Positions 24,557 to 32,894 of a stretch of 64,000 bases of DNA are shown here, piece after piece. The stretch comes from Rugosimonospora sp040255525. GTDB lineage: Bacteria; Actinomycetota; Actinomycetes; Mycobacteriales; Micromonosporaceae. Each line of letters opens with the position of its first letter. The stretch's first letter is position 1. The notes below the pieces were generated by a model, which saw only the letters and a list, made by a program, of their open reading frames with translations, was not told the DNA's origin and did not search any database. The translations under genes were made by a program, and so were the position numbers. The stretch is from positions 1-64,000 of the forward strand of contig JBDZVD010000011.1 in NCBI GenBank assembly GCA_040255525.1, in the 5' to 3' direction.

Positions 24557-25435
24557 GTGGATCGCTTCGTGTTCCTCACCGTCTACGGGCTCTCGCGTGG
24601 CGCGATCTATGCCGCGTTCGCGCTGGCCCTCGTGCTGATCTTCCGCGCCACCCGGGTCGTGAACTTCGCCCAGGGCGTGCTCGCGGTGGTGTCCGCGTAC
24701 CTGGCGTACAGCGTGTCCGGCGCGACCGGATCGTACTGGCTCGGGTTCGGGACCGCACTGGTCAGCGGGCTGGTGCTCGGAGCGGTCGTCGAGCGGGTGG
24801 TGATGCGCCGGGTCGAGCACGCACCGCCGCTCAACGCGGTCATCGTCGCGCTCGGCCTGGTGCTGATGACCCAGGGCGTACTCGGCATGATCTACGGCAA
24901 CCAGTACCGGGCGTTTCCGGCGCCGTTCAGCACGGTCGCCATGACCGTCGGCGGGATACCCCTGGTGACCCGGTACGACCTGTTCGTGTTCGGTACCGTC
25001 CTGGTCCTCATGCTCGCCCTCGCGGCGCTGTTCACCCGTACCGCGACCGGCCTGCGGATGCGCGCCGCCGCGTTTGCCCCGCAGGTGTCCCGGCTGCTCG
25101 GCGTCAACGTCGGCCGGATGCTCACCCTGGGCTGGGCGCTGGCGGCGGTGGTCGGCGCGGTGGCCGGCATGCTGATCATCCCGACCGGGCTGGGGCTGCA
25201 CCCGACCGCGATGGACCTGGTGTTCGTCTCGTCGTTCACCGCCGCCGTGGTGGGCGGCCTGGACAGCCCGGTCGGGGCGGTGGTCGGCGGCCTCGTGGTC
25301 GGCCTGGTGCTGTCCTATGTGGGCGGTTATCTGGGCAGCGCCAGCACGCCCCTGGCCGTGCTGGCGCTGCTGGTCGTGGTCCTTCTGGCCCGGCCGGGCG
25401 GGCTGTTCTCCGGCAGTGCGGCGAGGCGGGTATGA
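24557..25435 (+). CDS. Branched-chain-type ABC permease (LivH-like)
   Basis: A 292-residue polytopic permease with about eight hydrophobic segments. The opening YGLSRGAIYAAFALALVLIFRATRVVNFAQG is the conserved LivH helix-1/2 motif, and GGLDSPVGAVVGGLVVGLV near residue 235 is the EAA-like cytoplasmic loop that contacts the ATPases. GTG start at 24557 after CCAGGGGG. The stop overlaps the LivM start (ATGA). Confidence 0.92.
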   Translation: MDRFVFLTVYGLSRGAIYAAFALALVLIFRATRVVNFAQGVLAVVSAYLAYSVSGATGSYWLGFGTALVSGLVLGAVVERVVMRRVEHAPPLNAVIVALGLVLMTQGVLGMIYGNQYRAFPAPFSTVAMTVGGIPLVTRYDLFVFGTVLVLMLALAALFTRTATGLRMRAAAFAPQVSRLLGVNVGRMLTLGWALAAVVGAVAGMLIIPTGLGLHPTAMDLVFVSSFTAAVVGGLDSPVGAVVGGLVVGLVLSYVGGYLGSASTPLAVLALLVVVLLARPGGLFSGSAARRV

Positions 25436-26547
25436 GCCGATCGACCCTGCTCCGGCACCTGGCCATCACGCTGGTCTGTGCCGTGCTGCTGCTCGGCCTG
25501 ACGTACGCGCTGGACCCGTTCCGCAACTACCAGCTGGCCACCGCGGCCGCGTACCTGTGCGCCACGGCCGGGCTGACCCTGCTGGCCGGCCAGAGCGGCC
25601 AGCTGTCCCTCGGGCAGGGCGCGCTGATGGCGATCGGCGGGTACACGGTCGCGCTGGTGCAGAACCAGTTCGGCGCGCACGACGTGACCACGCAGTGGGC
25701 GCTGCTCGGCTCGCTGGCCGCGGCGGTCTGCGTGGCCGCGGTGGCGGGCGCGGTCATCGGTGTCGCGGCGGCCCGGCTGCGCGGCCCGTACCTGGCCGGG
25801 CTCACCCTGGTCGTCGCGGTGGCCGTCCCGTCCATCGGTACCCTCTGGCACTCGCTGCTGCACGGCGACCAGGGCCTGTCGGTGTACCTGCTGCCGGCGC
25901 CGGCCTCGCTCGGCGAGGCGTTCCCGCTCGAACGCTGGCAGGCATGGCTCGCCCTGGTCGCCGCGCTGCTCACCATGCTGGCGCTGTCCAACCTGGGAAG
26001 CGGTCGGTTCGGCCGCACGATGCGGGCCGTGCGCGACGACGAGATCGCCGCGTCGCTCGCCGGCATCAACGTCGCCGGTACCCAGGTGAGGGCGTTCGTG
26101 GTCAGCGCGGCCTGCGCCGGGCTGGGCGGCGGGATGCTCGCGGTCCTGGCGCAGAGCGTGTCCCCGGGCGCCTACGCCTTCACCCTGTCGCTCAACCTGC
26201 TGCTGGCCGTCGTGGTCGGCGGCCTGGGCAGCCTGACCGGCGCGGTCTGGGGAAGCGTCCTGCTGGTCCTGTTGCCCTGGCTGGCCGACGACCTGACCAG
26301 CTCGTTCATCCACTCGCCGGCCGCGCAGCAGCGCCTGGCCGGAAACCTGCCCCTGGCAATATTCGGGCTTCTGCTCGTCATAGTGATGATCGCCGCCCCA
26401 GGCGGCATACAGGGTCTGCTGAACCGGGCGGGCCGACGGGTGCGCGGGCGGCGTGACGGCCGAGCCGCGTACCGGGCGGAGCCATCCGCCCCCGATGCGC
26501 AGCCGCACGCTCCCGCGGCCTCGCGCACCTCGATCCCCAACCCCTGA
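25432..26547 (+). CDS. Branched-chain-type ABC permease (LivM-like)
   Basis: A 371-residue second permease of the importer. About ten hydrophobic segments; the LivM patterns are AGQSGQLSLGQGALMAIGGY near residue 50 and the cytoplasmic loop VGGLGSLTGAVWGSVLL near 265. The C-terminal 45 residues are a hydrophilic Arg/Pro/Ala tail not seen in short LivM proteins. Start overlaps the LivH stop (ATGA). The binding-protein gene follows after 13 bp. Confidence 0.92.
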   Translation: MSRSTLLRHLAITLVCAVLLLGLTYALDPFRNYQLATAAAYLCATAGLTLLAGQSGQLSLGQGALMAIGGYTVALVQNQFGAHDVTTQWALLGSLAAAVCVAAVAGAVIGVAAARLRGPYLAGLTLVVAVAVPSIGTLWHSLLHGDQGLSVYLLPAPASLGEAFPLERWQAWLALVAALLTMLALSNLGSGRFGRTMRAVRDDEIAASLAGINVAGTQVRAFVVSAACAGLGGGMLAVLAQSVSPGAYAFTLSLNLLLAVVVGGLGSLTGAVWGSVLLVLLPWLADDLTSSFIHSPAAQQRLAGNLPLAIFGLLLVIVMIAAPGGIQGLLNRAGRRVRGRRDGRAAYRAEPSAPDAQPHAPAASRTSIPNP

Positions 26548-26560
26548 AGGGGGCCGGAGC

Positions 26561-27838
26561 ATGTACCACATCGTGCGACGCGGTGTGTCGGTGTTGACCG
26601 CGATGATCGTGGTGGGCGCCGCGGCCGCGTGCAGTGGCAGTTCGGGCACGTCCGGCGCGTCCACTCCGGGCGTCACGTCCACCGAGATCCTCGTCGGTAC
26701 CCACACCCCGCTGACCGGGCCGGCCGCCGCCGGCTACAGCAAGATATCGGCCGCCACCAAGGCGTACTTCGACTACGTCAACAGCAAGGGGGGTGTGAAC
26801 GGCCGGAAGATCACCTTCAAGGTCATGGATGACGCGTACAACCCGGCCACCACCCAGCAGGTCGTGCGCCAGCTGGTCCTGCAGGACAAGGTGTTCGCGA
26901 TCCTGTCCGGCCTGGGCACCCCGACGCACACCGGCGTACTCGACTTCCTCAACACCAACAAGGTTCCCGACCTGTTCGTCGCGTCCGGGAGCCTGAGCTG
27001 GAACCAGCCGAAGAAGTACCCGTACACGTTCGGGTACAACCCGGACTACACCATCGAGGGGAAGATCTTCGCCAACTACATCAAGGCCAACTTCGCCGGC
27101 AAGAAGGTGTGCAGCTTCGGCCAGAACGACGACTTCGGCGCCGACGGCCTCAAGGGCGTGCGGGCGGTACTGGGCGCGTCCGGTGTCGCGCACAGCGAGA
27201 CGTACGACGTGACCAACACCAACGTCGGGCCGGCCATCGGCGCCTTGAAGGCGGCGGGCTGCCAGGTCACCATCGCGTTCACCGTGCCCGGGTTCACCGC
27301 GCTGGCCCTGGGCGCGGCGGCACAGCTCGGCTTCCGTACCCAGTGGATGATCTCCAACGTCGGCGCCGACTACGCGACGCTGGGCGGTCTGCTCAAGGAC
27401 GCCACCGGGCCGCTGCTGGAGGGTGTGCTGAGCACGGCGTACCTGCCGGCGGCGATGGACACCACCAATCCGTGGGTGTCGCTGTTTTTGAAGCTGAACC
27501 AGCAGTACAACAACAACACCGCGTTCGACGGCAACGTCGAGTACGGCTTCGCCGTCGGGTACCTGTTCGTCGAGGCGCTGAAGGCGGCCGGCAAGGACCT
27601 GACCCGGCAGGGCATCGTCAAGGCCGTGGAGAAGAACGGGTTCTCCGGGCCCGGCCTGTCCGCGCTGCGCTTCTCGGCCACCGACCACTCCGGGTTCGGC
27701 GGCCTGAAGATGGGCAAGGTCGAGGGCGGTAAGCAGATGGTGTTCGGGCCGCTCTACACGACCGACGACGGGTCGGGGCCGGTCACCGAGACCGATTACG
27801 CGCAGCCTGCACCACCGGCCGACGGCATCCCGTCCTGA
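26561..27838 (+). CDS. Branched-chain-type ABC substrate-binding lipoprotein (LivK-like)
   Basis: A 425-residue periplasmic-binding-fold lipoprotein. The signal segment VLTAMIVVGAAAACSG carries a lipobox with Cys near residue 24. The mature protein shows EILVGTHTPLTGPAA, then GGVNGRKITFKVMDDAYNP, the standard first-lobe pattern of Leu/Ile/Val-type receptors. Relatives bind amino acids, urea, amides or aromatic and steroid acids; the neighbouring CoA-ester genes favour a branched carboxylic acid, but that is inference. GGGGGCCGGAG precedes the ATG. It ends the operon, and a hairpin follows. Confidence 0.9.
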   Translation: MYHIVRRGVSVLTAMIVVGAAAACSGSSGTSGASTPGVTSTEILVGTHTPLTGPAAAGYSKISAATKAYFDYVNSKGGVNGRKITFKVMDDAYNPATTQQVVRQLVLQDKVFAILSGLGTPTHTGVLDFLNTNKVPDLFVASGSLSWNQPKKYPYTFGYNPDYTIEGKIFANYIKANFAGKKVCSFGQNDDFGADGLKGVRAVLGASGVAHSETYDVTNTNVGPAIGALKAAGCQVTIAFTVPGFTALALGAAAQLGFRTQWMISNVGADYATLGGLLKDATGPLLEGVLSTAYLPAAMDTTNPWVSLFLKLNQQYNNNTAFDGNVEYGFAVGYLFVEALKAAGKDLTRQGIVKAVEKNGFSGPGLSALRFSATDHSGFGGLKMGKVEGGKQMVFGPLYTTDDGSGPVTETDYAQPAPPADGIPS

Positions 27839-27848
27839 GACCGGTGCG

Positions 27849-27880
27849 GCGGGGCCGGGGTGCCACCACCCCGGCCCCGC
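27849..27880. terminator. Bidirectional hairpin between livK and TetR gene
   Basis: A perfect 14-bp stem (GCGGGGCCGGGGTG / CACCCCGGCCCCGC) with a 4-base loop, ending one base before the stop of the convergent TetR gene. Confidence 0.88.
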
Positions 27881-28522
27881 TCACCGCTGCGCGACGACCT
27901 GCGCGTACAGCGTCTCGAAGCCGCGTACCAGCGTGGTCAGCCCCAGGTCGAACGCGCCGTCGTCGACCTGCTGGCGGTGCTCGCGCAGCCGGTGCGCGTC
28001 GCGCAGGTGCGGGTAGCGCTGCGCGTAGACCGAGGGATCGTCGAGGAAACCGAGAGCGAACGAGCCGAGCGAGGAGCCGGCGACGAAGTACCGCATCGCC
28101 GCGCCGATCCGGGTGGCGTAGCTGGGCGGCCAGCCGGCCTCGACCAGGGCGCCGTACACCGCGTCGGCGAGTGCCAGCGCCGCCGGGCGCAGCGCGGGAC
28201 CGTGCGCCAGGAACGGCACCGCGTTCGGATGCGCCGCCAGCGCCCGGCGGTAGGTGCGCGCCCACTCGGTCAGCGCGGTGGCCCACTCGCCCTTGCCGAA
28301 CATGCGCAGGTCCACCTGGGCGATGATCGCGTCGGCGACCGCGTCGAGGATCTCGTCCTTGGTGGCGAAGTGGTTGTACAGCGAGGGTGCGCGCACCCCG
28401 AGCTCGCGTGCGAGCCTGCGGGTGGACAGCGCGTCCAGCCCCTCCTTGTCGAGGATCGTGGTGGCGACCTCGACGATGCGCTGCCGGCTCAGCACGGGTT
28501 GCCGCGGTCTCGCCACGATCAT
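27881..28522 (-). CDS. TetR family transcriptional regulator
   Basis: A 213-residue regulator with an N-terminal TetR helix-turn-helix (about residues 12-58, containing TRRLARELGVRAPSLYNHFATKDEILDAV) and a larger ligand domain resembling the TetR_C (tetracycline-repressor-like) class: WPPSYATRIGAAMRYFVAGSSLGSFALGF. The ATG at 28522 has GGAAGG five bases upstream; a TTG seven codons earlier is possible. A sequence like the importer operator lies about 22 bases before the start, so it probably represses itself and the importer. It lies downstream of the racemase/MaoC genes on the same strand. Confidence 0.88.
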   Translation of the reverse strand: MIVARPRQPVLSRQRIVEVATTILDKEGLDALSTRRLARELGVRAPSLYNHFATKDEILDAVADAIIAQVDLRMFGKGEWATALTEWARTYRRALAAHPNAVPFLAHGPALRPAALALADAVYGALVEAGWPPSYATRIGAAMRYFVAGSSLGSFALGFLDDPSVYAQRYPHLRDAHRLREHRQQVDDGAFDLGLTTLVRGFETLYAQVVAQR

Positions 28523-28544
28523 CGCGACCTTCCGCTGGTACAAA

Positions 28545-28561
28545 AGCTGACGCTGTTAGTT
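28545..28561 (-). promoter_or_regulatory. Putative TetR autoregulatory operator
   Basis: The site AGCTG-N7-TAGTT matches the importer operator at 22885-22901 at 13 of 17 positions, including an exact CTGTTAGTTT. It lies just ahead of the TetR gene. Confidence 0.6.
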
Positions 28562-28640
28562 TAAGGATCGCGGCGCGGTGCGGCGGAAAACTGGACGCAG
28601 ATCACCCTGCCCATCGGCGCCCGCGAATGGGTCGATCGCC

Positions 28641-28760
28641 CGGGCCACCGCCCGGGTCGGGCCCCTCGGGCCACCGCGCGGTCGGGCCGCTCGGGTCACG
28701 ACCCGGTCGGGCCGCGCGGTCGGGCCCGTCGGGTCACCGCCGGTCGGGCCGCTCAGGCCA
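28641..28760. repeat. Degenerate ~25-bp GC-rich tandem repeat
   Basis: Four or five imperfect units of about 25 bp, each starting CGGGYCACCG and containing CGGTCGGGCC, fill the gap between the TetR gene and the end of the racemase gene. It is not convincingly coding. Confidence 0.65.
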
Positions 28761-29934
28761 CCGCCCGCCGCGCCCGCAGCGGCGCGGGTTCGCGGCCCAG
28801 CTCGCGCAGGACCTCGTCGGTGTGCTCGCCGGGGTGCGGCGGCGGACGGCGGATGGCGCCGGGCGTGGCGCTGAACCGGGGCGCCGGAGCCGGCTGGGTC
28901 ACGCCGGCATGTTCGACGAACGTGCGGCGGGCCGCCAGGTGCGGGTGCGAGGGCGCCTCCCGCCAGTCGAGCACCGGGGCCACGCACGCGTCGGTGTGCT
29001 CCAGCAGCGCGGCCCATTCATCCCGGGTACGGGACCGGAACAGCCGCGCCCACGCCCGGCGGGCGGCGGGCCACCCGGCCGGATCGAACCGGTCGCCCGC
29101 CGTGGTGCCGTCATCACCGCGGTCCGGGGTGCCGTCATCGGCGTCGCCGGGCATCTCGAAGCCGGTCAGCCGCACCAGTTCGGCGTAGAACCGCGGCTCC
29201 AGAGCGCCGACCGCCAGGTACCGGCCGTCCGCGCACTCGTACGTGTCGTAGAACGGAGCACCGCCGTCGAGCAGGTTGGCGCCCCGCTCGTCGCGCCACA
29301 TGCCCAGCCCGCGCAGCCCGTGGATCGCGGTCGACAGCAGGGACACGCCGTCCACCATGGCCGCGTCGATCACCTGCCCCGACCCGCCGGTCCGAACCGA
29401 CAGCAGCGCGCACACCACGCCGAAGGCCAGCAGCATCCCGCCGCCGCCGAAGTCGCCGACCAGGTTCAGCGGCGGTACCGGCGGGGTGTCCGGCCGGCCG
29501 ATGCCGTACAGCGCGCCGGTCAGCGCCAGGTAGTCGATGTCGTGGCCGGCGTACGGCGCGTTGGGCCCGTCCTGGCCCCAACCGGTCATCCTGCCGTAGA
29601 CCAGCCGCGGGTTGACCGCGAGGCAGTCGTCCGGGCCGAGCCCCAGCCGCTCGGTGACGCCCGGCCGGAATCCTTCGACGAGCGCGTCGGCGTGGCGGAC
29701 GAGATCGAGGACGACCTCCCGGCCGGCCGGATGCTTGAGGTCCACCGCGATCGAACGCCGGCCCCGGTTCAGCACGTCCGGGTGCGGCGAGCCGAAGCGC
29801 TCCGGGCGCACCTGTTCCGGCCGGTCGACGCGGATCACATCGGCACCCATGTCAGCCAGCAGCATGGCGGCGAACGGGCCGGGTCCGATTCCGGCGAACT
29901 CCACCACCCGTACCCCGGCGAGCGGCCCGGTCAT
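28753..29934 (-). CDS. Alpha-methylacyl-CoA racemase / CaiB-BaiF family protein
   Basis: A 393-residue family III CoA-transferase-fold protein. The pattern matches alpha-methylacyl-CoA racemases rather than generic transferases: GIGPGPFAAMLLADMGADVIRVDRP at the start, MTGWGQDGPNAPYAGHDIDYLAL with the catalytic His, and NLVGDFGGGGMLLAFG with the catalytic Asp. Such enzymes interconvert 2R and 2S methyl-branched acyl-CoAs so that beta-oxidation can proceed. Residues about 265-285 hold a low-complexity Asp/Gly/Thr insert. Its ATG overlaps the stop of the upstream MaoC gene (ATGA), so translation is coupled. Confidence 0.88.
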   Translation of the reverse strand: MTGPLAGVRVVEFAGIGPGPFAAMLLADMGADVIRVDRPEQVRPERFGSPHPDVLNRGRRSIAVDLKHPAGREVVLDLVRHADALVEGFRPGVTERLGLGPDDCLAVNPRLVYGRMTGWGQDGPNAPYAGHDIDYLALTGALYGIGRPDTPPVPPLNLVGDFGGGGMLLAFGVVCALLSVRTGGSGQVIDAAMVDGVSLLSTAIHGLRGLGMWRDERGANLLDGGAPFYDTYECADGRYLAVGALEPRFYAELVRLTGFEMPGDADDGTPDRGDDGTTAGDRFDPAGWPAARRAWARLFRSRTRDEWAALLEHTDACVAPVLDWREAPSHPHLAARRTFVEHAGVTQPAPAPRFSATPGAIRRPPPHPGEHTDEVLRELGREPAPLRARRAVA

Positions 29935-30443
29935 CCGGCCTCACCGTCGCCGGCCTCACCGTGGCACTGCTCGCCGTCGCACTGCTCGCCGGCTCCTCGA
30001 CCCCGGTGCTCGCCGGCCGCGAGCGCGACCGTGGCCCAGCCCTTGGCGTGCACGCCGCCGGTCTGGCGTACCACCTCGAGTTCCAGCGTGACCAGGCGCT
30101 CCCCGTCGCGCTCCTCGCGCCCGGTGACCACGCCGCGGTAGGTGAGCACGTCGCCGGGCCACGCCTGCTCGCGGAACTGGACGCGGAACCGCCGGAGGGA
30201 CTCTGGCCCGAACAGGTCCGCCAGGTAGGTGCCCAGGATCCCGGCGGGCAGCATGCCGACCGCGAACACGCCGGGGAACCCGGCCGCGCGGGCGTACTCC
30301 TCGTCGTGGTGGATCGGGTTCATGTCGCCGGAGGCCCCCTGGTACCGGACGATGTCGGTACGGGTCAGCGGCTCGTCCACGTACTCGGGCAGGGTGCCGG
30401 CGACGGCGAGCGCCTCCCAGGTCAGCTCGGCCGGCGCGGTCAC
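29931..30443 (-). CDS. MaoC-like hot-dog dehydratase
   Basis: A 170-residue hot-dog protein. The hydratase-2 motif is complete: YQGASGDMNPIHHDEEYARAAGFPGVFAVGML (about residues 34-65), with the Asp and His that activate water on an enoyl-CoA. It probably adds water to the double bond of a CoA-ester, working with the partner hot-dog protein encoded upstream. The last 25 residues are an odd repeated tail (GEQCDGEQC then GEAGDGEAG), unlike the family, created by a short-period repeat at 29938-30000. It overlaps both neighbours by 4 bp. Confidence 0.9.
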   Translation of the reverse strand: MTAPAELTWEALAVAGTLPEYVDEPLTRTDIVRYQGASGDMNPIHHDEEYARAAGFPGVFAVGMLPAGILGTYLADLFGPESLRRFRVQFREQAWPGDVLTYRGVVTGREERDGERLVTLELEVVRQTGGVHAKGWATVALAAGEHRGRGAGEQCDGEQCHGEAGDGEAG

Positions 30444-30889
30444 GACGCCGTACCCGCGCCCGGTGCCCGGCCGGTCTCGATGACCGTGCTGCGTGCCTGG
30501 GCGACCAGCGTGCCGGCCTCGTCCCGGTACTCGGTCACCAGCACGGTGAACTCCATCGTGCCGCCCCGCCGGCCCTGCTTCCGGTAGACCTCCTCGACCC
30601 GGTGGGTGGCCGTCAGGGTGGTACCGGCGCGGGGCGGCCCGGCGGGGAACACGAACTCCTGTTCGCCGTGCAGGACCCGGGACCAGTCGCGGGGCTCGTC
30701 GCGGAACGGAAAGGCGCCGGGGCCGGCCCAGAACGAGGAGGACATGAGGAAGGTCGGCGGAGTGACCGGCCGCGGGTCGGAGAAGTAGCTGTCCCGACGC
30801 GCCCGGGTCGCCCGGGCGAACTCGCGGACCTTCCCGCGCTCGACCGGGAACTCGTACGGCTCGCCGGTCTGGCCGGCCGGCCTGCTCAT
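30440..30889 (-). CDS. MaoC N-terminal (FAS1-like dehydratase) domain protein
   Basis: A 149-residue hot-dog-fold protein of the type that partners a MaoC hydratase to form a heterodimer, as in mycobacterial HadA/HadC or steroid-side-chain hydratases. Visible features: an N-terminal EFPVERGKVREFARAT, PPTFLMSSSFW, then the HGEQEFVF hot-dog helix and a beta-strand set ending in ARSTVIETG. It lacks the Asp/His motif, which the partner supplies. The ATG at 30889 follows AAGGAGG. Its stop overlaps the next start (ATGA), supporting a complex at 1:1 ratio. Confidence 0.87.
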   Translation of the reverse strand: MSRPAGQTGEPYEFPVERGKVREFARATRARRDSYFSDPRPVTPPTFLMSSSFWAGPGAFPFRDEPRDWSRVLHGEQEFVFPAGPPRAGTTLTATHRVEEVYRKQGRRGGTMEFTVLVTEYRDEAGTLVAQARSTVIETGRAPGAGTAS

Positions 30890-30932
30890 CAACCGCCTCC
30901 TTCGGACTGTCCCGTGCCGCCCGGGCCGGCGC

Positions 30933-31613
30933 TCACACCCGGATGTGCGCGCCCCGTACCGCCGAGGACCGGTCTCCGCACAGGAACGCGACCGTGTCCG
31001 CGACATCCTGCGCGGGAGTCCACGAGCGCCGGTCGGCGTCCGGCTGGCTGGCACGGTTCCCGGGAGTGTCGATCACACCGGGCAGGATGGCGTTGACCCG
31101 TACCCCGTCCCGGGCGTACTCGGCGTGCAGCGCGCCCACCAGCCCGAGCACCGCGGTCTTCGCGGTCAGGTAGCCGGCCGCGCCGGGGAACGGGCTACGC
31201 GTCGCCTGGCTGGACACGCAGATGACCGCCCCGCCGCCGGCCGCCACCAGGTGCGGCAGCGCGGCGTGGCAGACCAGGTACGCAGGGCGCAGGTTCAGGC
31301 GCAGTTGCGCCTCGAAGTCCTCGATCGGCGTCTCGTGCACCCGACCACCCATGGCGAACCCGCCGACCAGGTTGACGACCGCGCGCAGCGGCCGCCCGGC
31401 GTCCCCGGCGGCGATGTCCACGCACCGCCGTACCGCGTCGGGGTCGAACAGGTCGGCCTCCACCGGCGTCAGCGCCTCGTGCGCCGGAAGCCGGTCGGGC
31501 CCCGGGCGGCCGCGCCGGGGCACCACGACGCGCCAGCCGGCGGCCAGCAGCGTGCTGGTGACGGCGGTCCCCAGGCCTCCGGCACCCCCGGCGATCAGTG
31601 CGGTGCGGCTCAT
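30933..31613 (-). CDS. Short-chain dehydrogenase/reductase
   Basis: A 226-residue SDR. The dinucleotide loop is GGAGGLGTAV near residue 9 (TGxxxGxG variant), NLVGGF replaces NNAG, and the catalytic Tyr-Lys is in GYLTAKTAV near 150, with Ser in CVSSQ before it. It probably oxidises a hydroxyacyl or similar alcohol with NAD(P); the position upstream of two hydratases and a racemase fits a 3-hydroxyacyl-CoA step. GAGGAGAGCG precedes the ATG, 19 bp after the peroxiredoxin gene. Confidence 0.87.
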   Translation of the reverse strand: MSRTALIAGGAGGLGTAVTSTLLAAGWRVVVPRRGRPGPDRLPAHEALTPVEADLFDPDAVRRCVDIAAGDAGRPLRAVVNLVGGFAMGGRVHETPIEDFEAQLRLNLRPAYLVCHAALPHLVAAGGGAVICVSSQATRSPFPGAAGYLTAKTAVLGLVGALHAEYARDGVRVNAILPGVIDTPGNRASQPDADRRSWTPAQDVADTVAFLCGDRSSAVRGAHIRV

Positions 31614-31632
31614 CGCTCTCCTCGGCTGCGGA

Positions 31633-32118
31633 TCAGGCCGGCGTAGCGGTCAACTGCCGGACCACCGCCAGGGCGCCCTGCACGTGAGAGTTGAACTGGA
31701 TCTGCGAGGAGAACACGTGCCGGATGATCCCCTGCCGGTCGATGACGTAGGTGACCCGGCCGGGCAGCAAACCCAGGGTCGACGGCACCCCGTACCGGCG
31801 GCGGACCTCGCCGCCGGAGTCCGCGGCGAGGACGAACGGCAGGTCGTGCTTGCGGGCGAACCGGCCGTGCGAGTCGACCGAGTCGGAGCTGACGCCGACC
31901 ACCTGCGCGCCGGCATCGGCGAACACCTCGTAGGCGTCCCGGAACGCGCACGCCTCCCGGGTGCAGCCGAAACTGTCGTCTTTCGGGTAGAAGTAGAGTA
32001 CGACGACCTTCTGCTGGAGGAGGTCGTGCAGCGACACCTGTCCTCCGGACTGGGCCGGGAGCGTGAAGTCCGGAGCCTGGTCCCCGACCGCGAGTGACTT
32101 GACGTTGGCCACGGGCAA
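31633..32118 (-). CDS. Peroxiredoxin (Bcp/PrxQ type)
   Basis: A 161-residue thiol peroxidase that reduces hydrogen peroxide and lipid hydroperoxides. The active region reads DDSFGCTREACAFRD (about residues 48-62), with the peroxidatic Cys and, five residues on, the PrxQ-type resolving Cys. In most relatives the preceding residues are TPGC; here SFGC is a modest variation. TTG at 32118 or GTG at 32112 could start it; neither has a strong Shine-Dalgarno. It lies upstream of the SDR and hydratase genes on the same strand and may be the first gene of their operon. Confidence 0.88.
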   Translation of the reverse strand: MPVANVKSLAVGDQAPDFTLPAQSGGQVSLHDLLQQKVVVLYFYPKDDSFGCTREACAFRDAYEVFADAGAQVVGVSSDSVDSHGRFARKHDLPFVLAADSGGEVRRRYGVPSTLGLLPGRVTYVIDRQGIIRHVFSSQIQFNSHVQGALAVVRQLTATPA

Positions 32119-32341
32119 AGGCTACCCGCCGGTACGCACCGCGGCTACGCCGGCCGGGCGGCGAAGCAGGGCCGCTTGAACGAGACACCGGCAGGCGCCA
32201 TCCTGAGTAACATGCGTGCGCGGCCGCGCCGTCGCGGCGCACTGGGTAGCATCCAGGCGCGGCAGCGCAGCAAGCAGTCTGGCTCGGCGCGTCCGACGTC
32301 GCGCGACGACCCAGACCAGTGGCACGACCGGGGGAACTGAG

Positions 32342-32860
32342 ATGACCGCGCAGGGCGAGGAACGCGAAACCCAACGCACACGCGACGAGGACCGGCTGCG
32401 GGCGGCGGACGAGGACCGCCAGTGGGTCGCCGACCGGCTGCGCATCGCGCTGGACCAGGGCCGGCTGCGGCTTGCGGAGTACGATGACCGGCTGCGCCTG
32501 GCCTACGCCGCGACGACCTACGCCGAACTCAACGCGCTGCTGGATGACCTGCCGTCGCCCGCCGCGGCGGCGGCCTCCGCCGTGGCGCCCGCCCCGCAGC
32601 ACAGCCCCGAGCCGGCGTCGTCGCCGGCACAGTCCGCCGCCTCCGACAAGCCGTACAAGCGGATGCCGACGGCGCTCATGGTGCTGTGGACGATCTGGGG
32701 CGGGGCGGTGGCCATCAACCTGGTGGTCTGGCTGCTGGTCATGGTCGGTACCGGCCACGCGATCTACCCGTGGCCGATGTGGGTCGCCGGCCCGTCGGGC
32801 GCGGCCCTGCTCGCGGTGACGGTCGGCGTCCAGGAGATCCGCCGCAGCAAGCGGCGCTGA
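32342..32860 (+). CDS. DUF1707 membrane protein
   Basis: A 172-residue actinobacterial protein: an N-terminal DUF1707 helical domain (RAADEDRQWVADRLRIALDQGRLRLAEYDDRL, with AATTYAELNALLDDLP after it), an Ala/Pro/Ser linker, and two C-terminal transmembrane helices (about residues 110-133 and 140-162). DUF1707 occurs widely in actinobacteria at the start of small membrane proteins; function unknown. The ATG at 32342 has GGGGGAACTG upstream. Transcribed toward the LacI gene, with a hairpin between. Confidence 0.87.
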   Translation: MTAQGEERETQRTRDEDRLRAADEDRQWVADRLRIALDQGRLRLAEYDDRLRLAYAATTYAELNALLDDLPSPAAAAASAVAPAPQHSPEPASSPAQSAASDKPYKRMPTALMVLWTIWGGAVAINLVVWLLVMVGTGHAIYPWPMWVAGPSGAALLAVTVGVQEIRRSKRR

Positions 32861-32868
32861 CCGCCGCG

Positions 32869-32894
32869 CCGCGGGCTGCGCGGTCGGCCCGCGG
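32869..32894. terminator. Hairpin between convergent genes
   Basis: An 8-bp stem (CCGCGGGC / GCCCGCGG) with a 10-base loop between the DUF1707 stop and the LacI stop. Confidence 0.6.
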
